A stretch of 64,000 nt of DNA from Ralstonia pickettii DTP0602 (GTDB taxonomy: Bacteria > Pseudomonadota > Gammaproteobacteria > Burkholderiales > Burkholderiaceae): the NCBI GenBank assembly GCA_000471925.1, contig CP006668.1, forward strand, positions 1,178,001-1,242,000. The letters run 5' to 3'. The position numbers were made by a program, and so were the translations under genes. The number at the start of each line of letters is the position of its first letter. Positions within the stretch are counted from its first letter, which is position 1. The notes under the pieces are model-generated. The model was not told the origin of the DNA and made no database searches. It saw only the letters and a program-made list of their open reading frames with translations. Positions 9,343-16,755 of the stretch are shown piece by piece.

Positions 9343-11373
9343 ATGTCTGCAATCAGCCGACCCTTCCACACGCTGCTCGTCGCCAACCGCGGCGAGATCG
9401 CGGTACGCATCATGCAAACCGCACGCCGCCTCGGCCTGGCAACCGTGGCCGTCTATTCCGAGGCGGACCGCCATAGCCCACATGTGGCCTTTGCCGACCG
9501 CGCGGTCTGCATCGGCGCCGCGGCGCCGCGCGAGTCGTACCTGAACATCCCGGCCATCCTCGAAGCGGCGCGCGCCAGTGGCGCCGATGCGATCCATCCC
9601 GGCTACGGCTTCCTGGCCGAGAACGCCGGGTTTGCCGAAGCGGTGGCCGGCGCTGGCCTGGTCTTCGTCGGCCCGCCCGCCGAAGCCATTCGCGCCATGG
9701 GCAACAAGGCCGAGGCCAAGCGCCTGATGCTCGCCGCCGACATGCCGTGCGTGCCCGGCTACCAGGGCGCCGCGCAGGACGACGCCACGCTGCTGGCCGA
9801 AGCCAGGCAGATCGGCTTCCCGCTGATGGTCAAGGCCGCCGCGGGCGGCGGCGGGCGCGGCATGCGGCTGGTGCACGACGCCGCCGCGCTGCCCGCGGCG
9901 CTGGCCAGCGCGCGCTCGGAAGCGGGCGCCGCGTTCGGCTCCGACGAGCTGATCCTGGAGCGCGCGGTGATCGCGCCGCGCCATGTGGAGATCCAGGTCT
10001 TTGCCGATACGCATGGCAACGTGATCCACCTCGGCGAACGCGACTGCTCGGTGCAGCGCCGCCACCAGAAGGTCATCGAGGAAGCGCCGTCGCCCGCGGT
10101 CAGTGCCTCGCTGCGCGCGCGCATGGGCGAGGCCGCGGTGCGCGCGACCAGGTCGATCGGCTATGTCGGCGCCGGCACCATGGAGTTCCTGCTCGACGGC
10201 GATGGCAATTTCTACTTCATGGAAATGAACACGCGGCTGCAGGTGGAGCATGCGGTGACCGAAGCCATTACCGGCTTTGACCTGGTCGCCTGGCAGCTGC
10301 GCGTGGTGGCGGGCGAGCCGCTGCCGGTGACACAGGATCAGGTCCGCTTTGACGGCCACGCCATCGAAGTGCGCCTGACCGCTGAAGACGTACCGGCCGG
10401 CTTCCTGCCGCAGGGCGGACCGCTGCTGCGCTGGCGCCCGCCCGCGGCGGCGCGCGGCGTGCGCGTGGACCACGCGCTGGAAGAGGGCGGCGCCATTCCC
10501 ACCCACTACGATTCGATGGTGGCCAAGCTGGTCGCTCACGGCGCCGATCGTGAAGAAGCGCGCCGCAAGCTGCTGCGCGCGGTCGAGGACTGCGTCCTGC
10601 TGGGCGTGCCGAGCAACCAGGGCTTCCTGGCTGACTGCCTCGGCCATGCCGCCTTTGCCGGCAACGACGTGCATACCGGCTTTGTCGAGACGCATATGCA
10701 GCCCGCGCTGCGCGCCGCGCCGCCGCCGCTGCAAGTGGTGGCCACCGCCGTGCTGGCGGCCGCGGGGCTGCTGCAGGGTGGCGGCAGGCCGGCGGCACTG
10801 GCGCGCTCGGTGTCGAAGGTGGCACTGTCGGCGGCGGGCTCTGCCTGGGAAGCCAGCCTGCAGGCCGCGGCCGACGGCTGGTGCGTGACGCTGTGCCAGC
10901 GCGGCGACAAGCCCGGCGCCGGCGACGTGGTGATGTCGTGCAAGGTGCGCGTGCTGCGCGCCGATGCGCAGGCCGGCACCGCGCTGGTCGAATGCGGCGG
11001 CGTGGCCTGGCCGGTGGTCCACGCCTTGCGAGGTCAGGCGGTGCACCTGTTCCAGGCCGGCCGCGCCTGGCAGTTCGCGCTGAACGATCCGCGCCGCCGC
11101 CGCGATGCGGGCGCGGTCAGCGGGGCATTGCAAGCGCCGCTGGCTGCGCGCATCGTCGCGGTCCACGTGGCCGAGGGGGAGCGCGTCACGGCAGGCCAGC
11201 CGCTGGTCGTGCTGGAAGCGATGAAGATGGAACACACCATCGCCGCGCCGTTCGACGGCGTGGTGGCGGAGCTGGCCGCGCGCGCCGGCGGGCAGGCCAG
11301 CGCCGGCGCGCTGCTGGCGCGGGTGGAGGCAGACGCCGCGCAGGCCGCGGACGCAAAGGAGGCACAGGCATGA
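9343..11373 (+). CDS. Acyl-CoA carboxylase biotin-containing (alpha) subunit, AtuF/LiuD type
   Basis: A 676-residue protein with a biotin carboxylase domain (about 8-455: LLVANRGEIAVRI, IHPGYGFLAENAGFAEA, the ATP-grasp glycine loop KAAAGGGGRGM, EMNTRLQVEH), a linking domain of about 130 residues and a biotinyl carrier domain at the end. The carrier motif LEAMKMEHTIA puts the biotinylated lysine at about residue 628. It forms the carboxylase with the beta subunit encoded at 5617. The ATG at 9343 starts the standard N-terminus. Its stop overlaps the next start as ATGA, which is strong evidence for coupled translation. Confidence 0.9.
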   Translation: MSAISRPFHTLLVANRGEIAVRIMQTARRLGLATVAVYSEADRHSPHVAFADRAVCIGAAAPRESYLNIPAILEAARASGADAIHPGYGFLAENAGFAEAVAGAGLVFVGPPAEAIRAMGNKAEAKRLMLAADMPCVPGYQGAAQDDATLLAEARQIGFPLMVKAAAGGGGRGMRLVHDAAALPAALASARSEAGAAFGSDELILERAVIAPRHVEIQVFADTHGNVIHLGERDCSVQRRHQKVIEEAPSPAVSASLRARMGEAAVRATRSIGYVGAGTMEFLLDGDGNFYFMEMNTRLQVEHAVTEAITGFDLVAWQLRVVAGEPLPVTQDQVRFDGHAIEVRLTAEDVPAGFLPQGGPLLRWRPPAAARGVRVDHALEEGGAIPTHYDSMVAKLVAHGADREEARRKLLRAVEDCVLLGVPSNQGFLADCLGHAAFAGNDVHTGFVETHMQPALRAAPPPLQVVATAVLAAAGLLQGGGRPAALARSVSKVALSAAGSAWEASLQAAADGWCVTLCQRGDKPGAGDVVMSCKVRVLRADAQAGTALVECGGVAWPVVHALRGQAVHLFQAGRAWQFALNDPRRRRDAGAVSGALQAPLAARIVAVHVAEGERVTAGQPLVVLEAMKMEHTIAAPFDGVVAELAARAGGQASAGALLARVEADAAQAADAKEAQA

Positions 11374-13169
11374 GCGATTCCAGCCAAACCGCAGCCGGCA
11401 AGATCGTGCGCATCGGCGGGGCCTCGGGGTTCTGGGGCGATTCGGCGATCGCCACGCCGCAGTTGCTGGCGGTGCCCGGCCTGCAATACTTGGTCTACGA
11501 CTACCTTGCCGAAACCACCATGTCGATCCTGGCGCGCGCCCGCGCCAAGGACCCCGCCCTGGGCTATGCCACGGACTTCGTGCACGCCGCCATGGCGCCG
11601 AACCTGGCCGAGATCCTGCGCCGCGGCATCCGCGTGGTGGCCAACGCCGGCGGCCTGAATCCGCAGGCCTGCCGCGACGCGTTGCAGATAGCGGCCGCTC
11701 AGCAGGGCCTGTCGCCGCGCATCGCCGTGGTGAGCGGCGACGACGTGCAGGCACGCTTTGCGCAGTGGTGCGCGGCGGGCCTTACCGACTTGCAGGGCCA
11801 ACCGGTGCCCACCAGCGAGCCCTGGTCGGCCAACGCCTACACCGGCGCGCAGGCGATCGCCCGCGCGCTGGCGCTGGGCGCCGATATCGTGATTACCGGC
11901 CGCTGCGTCGACAGCGCGGTGGTGGTGGGCGCGCTGGCGCATGAGTTCGGCTGGGACTGGTCCGACTGGGACCGTCTCGCCGCCGGCACGCTGGCCGGCC
12001 ACGTGATCGAGTGCGGGGCGCAGGCCACCGGCGGGCTCTTTACCGACTGGCAGCGCGTGCCCGGCTGGGACCGCATCGGCTATCCGGTGATCGATTGCGC
12101 CGACGACGGCAGCTTCGTGCTGAGCAAGCCGGAGGACACCGGCGGGCTGGTCGATGCCGCCGCGGTGGCCGAGCAGGTGCTGTACGAGATCGGCGACCCG
12201 GCCAGCTACCTGATGCCCGACGTCGCCTGCGACTTCCGCCTGGTGCGCACCGAACAGCTCGACCCCGGCCGCGTGCGCGTGCACGGCGCGCGTGGCCGCC
12301 CGCCCGGCACGCACTACAAGGGCAACGCCACCTGGCAGGACGGCTACCAGGTCAGCCTGATGATGGCGATCCGCGGCATCGACGCCCCGGCCAAGGCCCG
12401 CCGCACCGCCGAGGCGCTGCTAGCGCGCACGCGCGCGATGCTGGCCGCGCGCGGCCTGGGCGATTACACCGAGATCGTGGTCGAGCTGCTGGGCTGTGAA
12501 TCGCAGTACGGACCGCATGCGCAAGCGCTGCCGACGCGCGAAGTGGTGCTGCGCATCGGCGCGCGCCACGCGCAGGCCAAGGCGCTGGCCTTCCTGCAGC
12601 GCGAAGCCTCGTCGGCCGGCACCTCGATGGCGGCAGGCACGCGTTCGTCGTTCTCGGGGCGGGTCGATATCCAGCCGGTGGTGAAGGTGTTCTCGTTCCT
12701 GGTGCCCAAGACCGAGGTGCCGATGCGCGTGGAATTCGAGGGCGTCCAGGTCGTGCTGAACGAGGCGGCGTCGCCAACGTCAACGACGCCGCCGGCCGAG
12801 GTCGCCTTGCCCGCGCTGCCCGCCATCCCCGACGAGCCGCGCGTGCCGTGCCGGCTGGTGGCGCTGGCCTATGCGCGCAGCGGCGACAAGGGCGACGACG
12901 AGAACATCGGCGTGATCGCGCGCCAGCCGGCATACCTGCCGCTGCTGCGCGAGCAACTGACGCCGCAGGCGGTGCGCGCGTACTTTGCCCACCTGGTGCA
13001 GGGCGAAGTGGAGCGTTTCGAGGTCCCGGGCCTGCACGCGCTCAACTTCCTGATGCATGGCGCGCTTGGCGGCGGCGGCGTGGCCAGCCTGCGCTCGGAT
13101 CCGCTCGGCAAGAGCTACGCGCAGATGCTGCTGGACTTCCCGCTATCCGTACCCCGGAGCTGGGCGTAG
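11370..13169 (+). CDS. atuA: AtuA family protein (DUF1446)
   Basis: A 599-residue protein. The N-terminal about 450 residues carry the AtuA/DUF1446 hallmarks (GGASGFWGDSAIA, VANAGGLNPQAC, ITGRCVDSAVVVGALAHEFGW, GAQATGGLFTDW, KGNATWQDGYQ). A C-terminal domain from about residue 490 (VALAYARSGDKGDDENIGVIAR) is a second conserved module of about 100 residues found fused or adjacent in this family. AtuA is needed for growth on citronellol-type terpenoids in Pseudomonas, but its reaction is not settled. It starts within the stop codon of the biotin carboxylase gene. Its presence is the main reason to call this operon Atu-like and not leucine catabolic. Confidence 0.85.
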   Translation: MSDSSQTAAGKIVRIGGASGFWGDSAIATPQLLAVPGLQYLVYDYLAETTMSILARARAKDPALGYATDFVHAAMAPNLAEILRRGIRVVANAGGLNPQACRDALQIAAAQQGLSPRIAVVSGDDVQARFAQWCAAGLTDLQGQPVPTSEPWSANAYTGAQAIARALALGADIVITGRCVDSAVVVGALAHEFGWDWSDWDRLAAGTLAGHVIECGAQATGGLFTDWQRVPGWDRIGYPVIDCADDGSFVLSKPEDTGGLVDAAAVAEQVLYEIGDPASYLMPDVACDFRLVRTEQLDPGRVRVHGARGRPPGTHYKGNATWQDGYQVSLMMAIRGIDAPAKARRTAEALLARTRAMLAARGLGDYTEIVVELLGCESQYGPHAQALPTREVVLRIGARHAQAKALAFLQREASSAGTSMAAGTRSSFSGRVDIQPVVKVFSFLVPKTEVPMRVEFEGVQVVLNEAASPTSTTPPAEVALPALPAIPDEPRVPCRLVALAYARSGDKGDDENIGVIARQPAYLPLLREQLTPQAVRAYFAHLVQGEVERFEVPGLHALNFLMHGALGGGGVASLRSDPLGKSYAQMLLDFPLSVPRSWA

Positions 13170-13203
13170 ACCCGGCCCGCTATCCCGACGACAAGGAGGA
13201 GAC

Positions 13204-14247
13204 ATGAATCCATCGCAACGCATCCGGCGCCTGTTCGGCCTGAGCCTGTTCGCCGCGCTCGCTGCCGGCATCGCCACACCGGCCCTTGCGCAGGGCGACG
13301 CGTTCCCCAACCGGCCGATCCGCGTGGTGGTGCCATACACGCCCGGCGGCGTGTCCGATGCCGTGACGCGGCTCGTCATGCAGAAGCTGTCCGAGCGCCT
13401 CGGCCAGCCGGTGGTGGTGGAGAACCGCCCCGGCGCCAACGGCATGATCGGCTCGGACAACGTCGCCAAGTCGGCGCCGGACGGCTATTCGCTGCTGGTG
13501 GTGGTGGCAGCGCATGCCATCAATCCCAGCCTGTATCCGAAGATGACCTATGACCCGCTCAGGGACCTGACCGGCGTCAGCATGATCGGCCGCATTCCGC
13601 TGCTGCTGGTGTCGAGCGCGCAACTGCCGCCGGCCAGCGTGAAAGAGCTGGTGAGCTGGGGCAGGGCCAATCCCAACAAGATCGCCAGCGTGAAAGAGCT
13701 GGTGAGCTGGGGCAGGGCCAATCCCAACAAGATGACGTTCGCCTCCAGCGGCAACGGCTCCGGCGCGCACCTGGCGGGCGAGCTGTTCTCGCAGGCGGTG
13801 GGCATGCCGATGACGCACGTGCCGTACAAGGGCATCGCGCCGGCCTTGCCCGACCTCTTCTCTGGCCAGGTGGCGGTCATCTTCGACTCGGTGCAGACCA
13901 TGATGCCGCAGGTCAAGGCCGGCAAGGTGCGCGCGCTGGCCATCACCAGCCCCGCGCGCTGGCCGGCGGCGCCCGATGTGCAGACCATGGCGGAAGCGGG
14001 CTACCCGGCCGTCACTGCCGGCAGCTGGATCGGCCTGATCGCGCCGGCCAGGACGCCGCCCGCGGTGCTGGCGAAGCTGTCGGCCGAGATGGATGCGGTG
14101 GTGCATCAGCCGGACGTGAGGGCGCGGTTGATCGAATACGGCATCGACCCGGTCGGCGGCAAGGCCGACCAGTTCCAGGCGTTTATCCGAGAAGAATCGG
14201 TGCGCTGGGCCGCGGTGGTGAAGAAAGGCGGCGTGAAGCTGGAGTGA
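13204..14247 (+). CDS. Bug/TctC-type periplasmic substrate-binding protein with internal tandem duplication
   Basis: A 347-residue tripartite tricarboxylate receptor family protein. A signal peptide (FAALAAGIATPALAQ) is followed by the mature start FPNRPIRVVVPYTPGG, the typical VENRPGANG and DGYSLL segments and a Bug C-terminus (IEYGIDPVG). Residues 144-160 (ASVKELVSWGRANPNKI) are repeated at once as 161-177, encoded by a near-perfect 51-bp tandem repeat, so the protein is 17 residues longer than expected. The gene ends the operon, 34 bases after the AtuA-type gene, with an AAGGAGGAG ribosome binding site. It may bind the acid that feeds the pathway. No TctA/TctB membrane genes are nearby, which is common for Bug proteins. 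Confidence 0.88.
   Translation: MNPSQRIRRLFGLSLFAALAAGIATPALAQGDAFPNRPIRVVVPYTPGGVSDAVTRLVMQKLSERLGQPVVVENRPGANGMIGSDNVAKSAPDGYSLLVVVAAHAINPSLYPKMTYDPLRDLTGVSMIGRIPLLLVSSAQLPPASVKELVSWGRANPNKIASVKELVSWGRANPNKMTFASSGNGSGAHLAGELFSQAVGMPMTHVPYKGIAPALPDLFSGQVAVIFDSVQTMMPQVKAGKVRALAITSPARWPAAPDVQTMAEAGYPAVTAGSWIGLIAPARTPPAVLAKLSAEMDAVVHQPDVRARLIEYGIDPVGGKADQFQAFIREESVRWAAVVKKGGVKLE
13633..13734 (+). repeat. 51-bp in-frame tandem duplication inside the Bug gene
   Basis: Copies at 13633-13683 and 13684-13734 match at 50 of 51 positions. Only the last base differs (C in the first copy, G in the second). The duplication adds 17 residues without breaking the frame. Such high identity points to a recent event. 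Confidence 0.9.
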
Positions 14248-14249
14248 GC

Positions 14250-14552
14250 GGCGAGGACTTGTGGCGCTATCAGCCCTGCATGGCGGCGCGCACGCGAGGT
14301 GTGGCGCTGCGGCCGGCTGGCGAGGATATGCAGCATCAGGTGCAGCCGCAGGGAGGGGCTGAGAGGCCCCAGCGCGTCCAGCCGCGCGGCCTCGCGTTCC
14401 AGCAGCCAGCCCAGCATGGCCGGCAGCAGGTCATAGCGCCCGTCGGGGAAATGATGCCGCAGCGAGCCGCGGCTGGTGCCGGCCAGCAAGGTGACGGCGG
14501 CGTCGATCAGGGACTGGCGAGTGCTGGCGCTGCGTGCAGCTTGGGTGGGCAT
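14250..14552 (-). pseudogene. TetR-family regulator remnant
   Basis: The frame starts MPTQAARSASTRQSLIDAAVTLLAG, which is the first helix of a TetR DNA-binding domain. It jumps straight to TSRGSLRHHFPDGRYDLLPAML, which is the recognition helix and what follows. About 17 residues (the GYxxTT helix and the start of the turn) are missing. The effector domain stops after some 50 residues and runs into the end of the Bug gene on the other strand. The DNA-binding fold cannot form, so this is a remnant. It may once have regulated the adjacent operon or the patatin gene. Confidence 0.65.
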
Positions 14553-14603
14553 GGGCCCGATTGTAGCAACGGCGCTGGGGCGTCCTGCGGAGGCGGACCC
14601 CTG

Positions 14604-14634
14604 CGAAGGCCCGCGGACCCACTGCGGGCCTTCG
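14604..14634. terminator. Perfect 11-bp hairpin between TetR remnant and patatin gene
   Basis: CGAAGGCCCGC and GCGGGCCTTCG form a perfect stem with a 9-base loop, 26 bases after the end of the patatin gene on the minus strand. There is no T-run on either side. It could be a weak or Rho-assisted terminator, an RNA-stabilising hairpin or a dispersed palindrome. Confidence 0.4.
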
Positions 14635-14660
14635 CCAGGCCGGACGCTGGCTGTGCAGGC

Positions 14661-15563
14661 TCAATGCGGCGCAGCCGCAGGGAAATCGGCGCTGCAGCTG
14701 GGCGCCCCGTCGTCGTGCGAGTGCACATGCAGCGCGCCCGGCACATGACGGCTGTCCAGGCCCTTGGCCTTCAGCCACTGCCCGGTGGTTTCCGCGGCGC
14801 GGTCGATCAGCTCGCCGCACTTGCTGTAGTCGTAGGGCGAGATGTCGAGCGGGCACAGCGGCGGCACCACGCTGATATGCGCGCGCTCGGCAAAGTGCTG
14901 CAGGTCGTTGACCAGCTGGCGCGCCACCAGCAGCGACAGCGCGTTGAAAGCATGCTCCAGCGCACCGCGCGGCGGGCGACGCTCCGCGCAGGTGAAACCC
15001 GCCGGCAGCACGATCACGCGCGTGGCGCCCAGCGCGATCGCGGTGGACACTGGCGTATTGTTGGCCACGCCACCGTCGATCAGCGTGCGCCCTTCGAACT
15101 GCACCGGCGGGAACACGCCCGGGATGGCGGCGCTGGCCAGGACCGCGTCGACGATGCTGCCATTGGAGAGCAGCACTTCATCGCCGCTTTGCATGTCGGT
15201 CGCCACGACATGCAGCGGCAGCTCCGCCGCTTCCAGCCGCCGCAACCCGAAGTGCCGCGCCAGCAGGCCGCGCAGGCCGGCCGATTCCACCAGGTGGCCG
15301 CCGCTGCCGCCGACCATGTTCCAGACGCTGCGCCAGCTCCACGGCATGATGTCCGCGCGCCGGATGCCGCGCCAGAGCTCGTCGAGCCGCCCGGCGCCGG
15401 CCACGCCCGGATTGCAGGCGAAATACGCGCCATTGATGGCGCCAGCCGAGGCGCCGATCACGATATCGGGCATTACGCCCCAGTCCACCAGCTCGCGCAG
15501 CATGCCGACCTGGATCGCACCCAGGCTGCCGCCGCCGGCAAATACGAAGGCTGTCTTTTCCAT
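14661..15563 (-). CDS. Patatin-like phospholipase family protein
   Basis: A 300-residue patatin-domain protein with the full catalytic set: the oxyanion glycine loop FAGGGSLGA, the nucleophile elbow GASAG with Ser39, and the dyad aspartate in LIDGGVANNTPVS. It is expected to hydrolyse phospholipid or other ester acyl groups. No signal peptide is seen, so it is likely cytoplasmic or delivered by another route. The ATG at 15563 places the glycine loop at the usual distance from the N-terminus. Longer upstream starts add a basic, non-conserved extension. The gene stands alone. Confidence 0.88.
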   Translation of the reverse strand: MEKTAFVFAGGGSLGAIQVGMLRELVDWGVMPDIVIGASAGAINGAYFACNPGVAGAGRLDELWRGIRRADIMPWSWRSVWNMVGGSGGHLVESAGLRGLLARHFGLRRLEAAELPLHVVATDMQSGDEVLLSNGSIVDAVLASAAIPGVFPPVQFEGRTLIDGGVANNTPVSTAIALGATRVIVLPAGFTCAERRPPRGALEHAFNALSLLVARQLVNDLQHFAERAHISVVPPLCPLDISPYDYSKCGELIDRAAETTGQWLKAKGLDSRHVPGALHVHSHDDGAPSCSADFPAAAPH

Positions 15564-15780
15564 GGCTGTCCGATGCGGCGCCGCTGCGGCGGCGCCTTTC
15601 TCCCCTTGAATGTCTGTCTGCTCTAAGCAAAGCATAGGCGACATCGGCGCAGCCGGGCAGGGGCATGCGGTGCGCCTGAATAACGCAATTAACCGCCAAA
15701 AACGCACACCAACCACGAACCCGGCGGGCAGGCGACGCGGGTGGTCGGGGTCCTGATGGACTGCGTGCAGGTGCGGACTG

Positions 15781-16530
15781 CTAGCCGAGGAATTCGTCCG
15801 AGGCGATGCCCAGTTGCGCGGCCATGTGTTCCACCAGGGCTTGCAGGCGGGCGACCTTGTCGGTCAGGGCCTGCTGCTCGGCGCGCAGTTGTTCGAGCTC
15901 GGTGGACGACACCGTGGCGCCACCTGCAGCGCGCTCGCTGCCTTCGTCGACCGCGGCGGCGCTGACTTCGCCGCTCAGCAGGTGCATCCAGCGGCTTTCG
16001 CGCGCGCCGGGCGCACGGGCCAGGCGCACCACAAAGGGCGGCGCGTGGCTGGCCAGCTCGTCCAGGAAGGCCTCGACCGACGAGATATCGGCAAAGGCGT
16101 GCAGCCGGGCCGTGTTCAGGCGCAGTTCCGCGGCGGTCTGCGGGCCGCGCAGCAGCAGCATCGCGAGCAGCGCGACCGACTGCTTGGGCACGGCCAGCGC
16201 GCGCTGCATATTGTGCTCGAAGCGCGGCACGCGGCTGCTGCTGCCTTCAAAGACCAGGCTCAGGCCCTTGAGGCCGTCGATGGCGTCGAGGATCTCGGCC
16301 TCGCTCACGTTCATCACCGGCGCGCGGGCGGTTTTCTGGTTGCAGCCAGAGGCCAGTGCGTTGAGCGACAGCGGGTAGGTGTCGGGAACGGTGTGCTGCT
16401 TTTCGACCAGCACGCCCAGCACACGGCCCTCCACGGGGGTCAGGGCGCGCAGCGCCGCGCGGGCGGGACGGTCGCCGGGCTGGTTGGTATCGGCGGTGGA
16501 ACCGGAATCGAAATCGGAATCGGAATGCAT
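15781..16530 (-). CDS. YceH family protein (DUF480)
   Basis: A 249-residue protein of the YceH/DUF480 family, with the conserved start RALTPVEGRVLGVLVEKQHTVPDTYPLSLNAL and CNQKTARAPVM, two winged-helix-like domains and a C-terminal coiled-coil (about residues 205-235, ELEQLRAEQQALTDKVARL). Its molecular role is unknown. The first 20 residues are low complexity (SDSDFDSGS), encoded by a GATTCC-type repeat near 16495-16528. The ATG at 16530 is preferred over a TTG one codon earlier. It is divergent from the fused reductase gene. Confidence 0.85.
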   Translation of the reverse strand: MHSDSDFDSGSTADTNQPGDRPARAALRALTPVEGRVLGVLVEKQHTVPDTYPLSLNALASGCNQKTARAPVMNVSEAEILDAIDGLKGLSLVFEGSSSRVPRFEHNMQRALAVPKQSVALLAMLLLRGPQTAAELRLNTARLHAFADISSVEAFLDELASHAPPFVVRLARAPGARESRWMHLLSGEVSAAAVDEGSERAAGGATVSSTELEQLRAEQQALTDKVARLQALVEHMAAQLGIASDEFLG

Positions 16531-16755
16531 CAAGGCTCGGATCTGGGCTGGAGGGGAAGGGTGGCGGCGGACGCGGGTGCGGGCCGGGCGAGGCGATCAT
16601 TCAATCCCAAGCCGGCCTAATCCGCAACTGTGCCATGCCCCGCACCGGAGAAATCGCCCGCGGGCGGCGCACCCCTCGCATTCTGCGCCGCGCCGACTAC
16701 TATCGATAGGCCGCGGCCACAGCCGGGCAGGCGCGGGTCCAGACAGGAGGGCAGC

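Noticed and set aside
8587..11754. A 1055-codon minus-strand open frame opposite the hydratase and biotin carboxylase genes
   Set aside because: It is an antisense shadow. The plus strand carries full conserved enzymes, and the minus product resembles no protein family.
16490..16530. GATTCC-type hexamer repeat as a regulatory or phase-variable repeat
   Set aside because: It encodes the low-complexity start of YceH (SDSDFDSGS). The unit is a multiple of three and imperfect, so slippage would not shift the frame.
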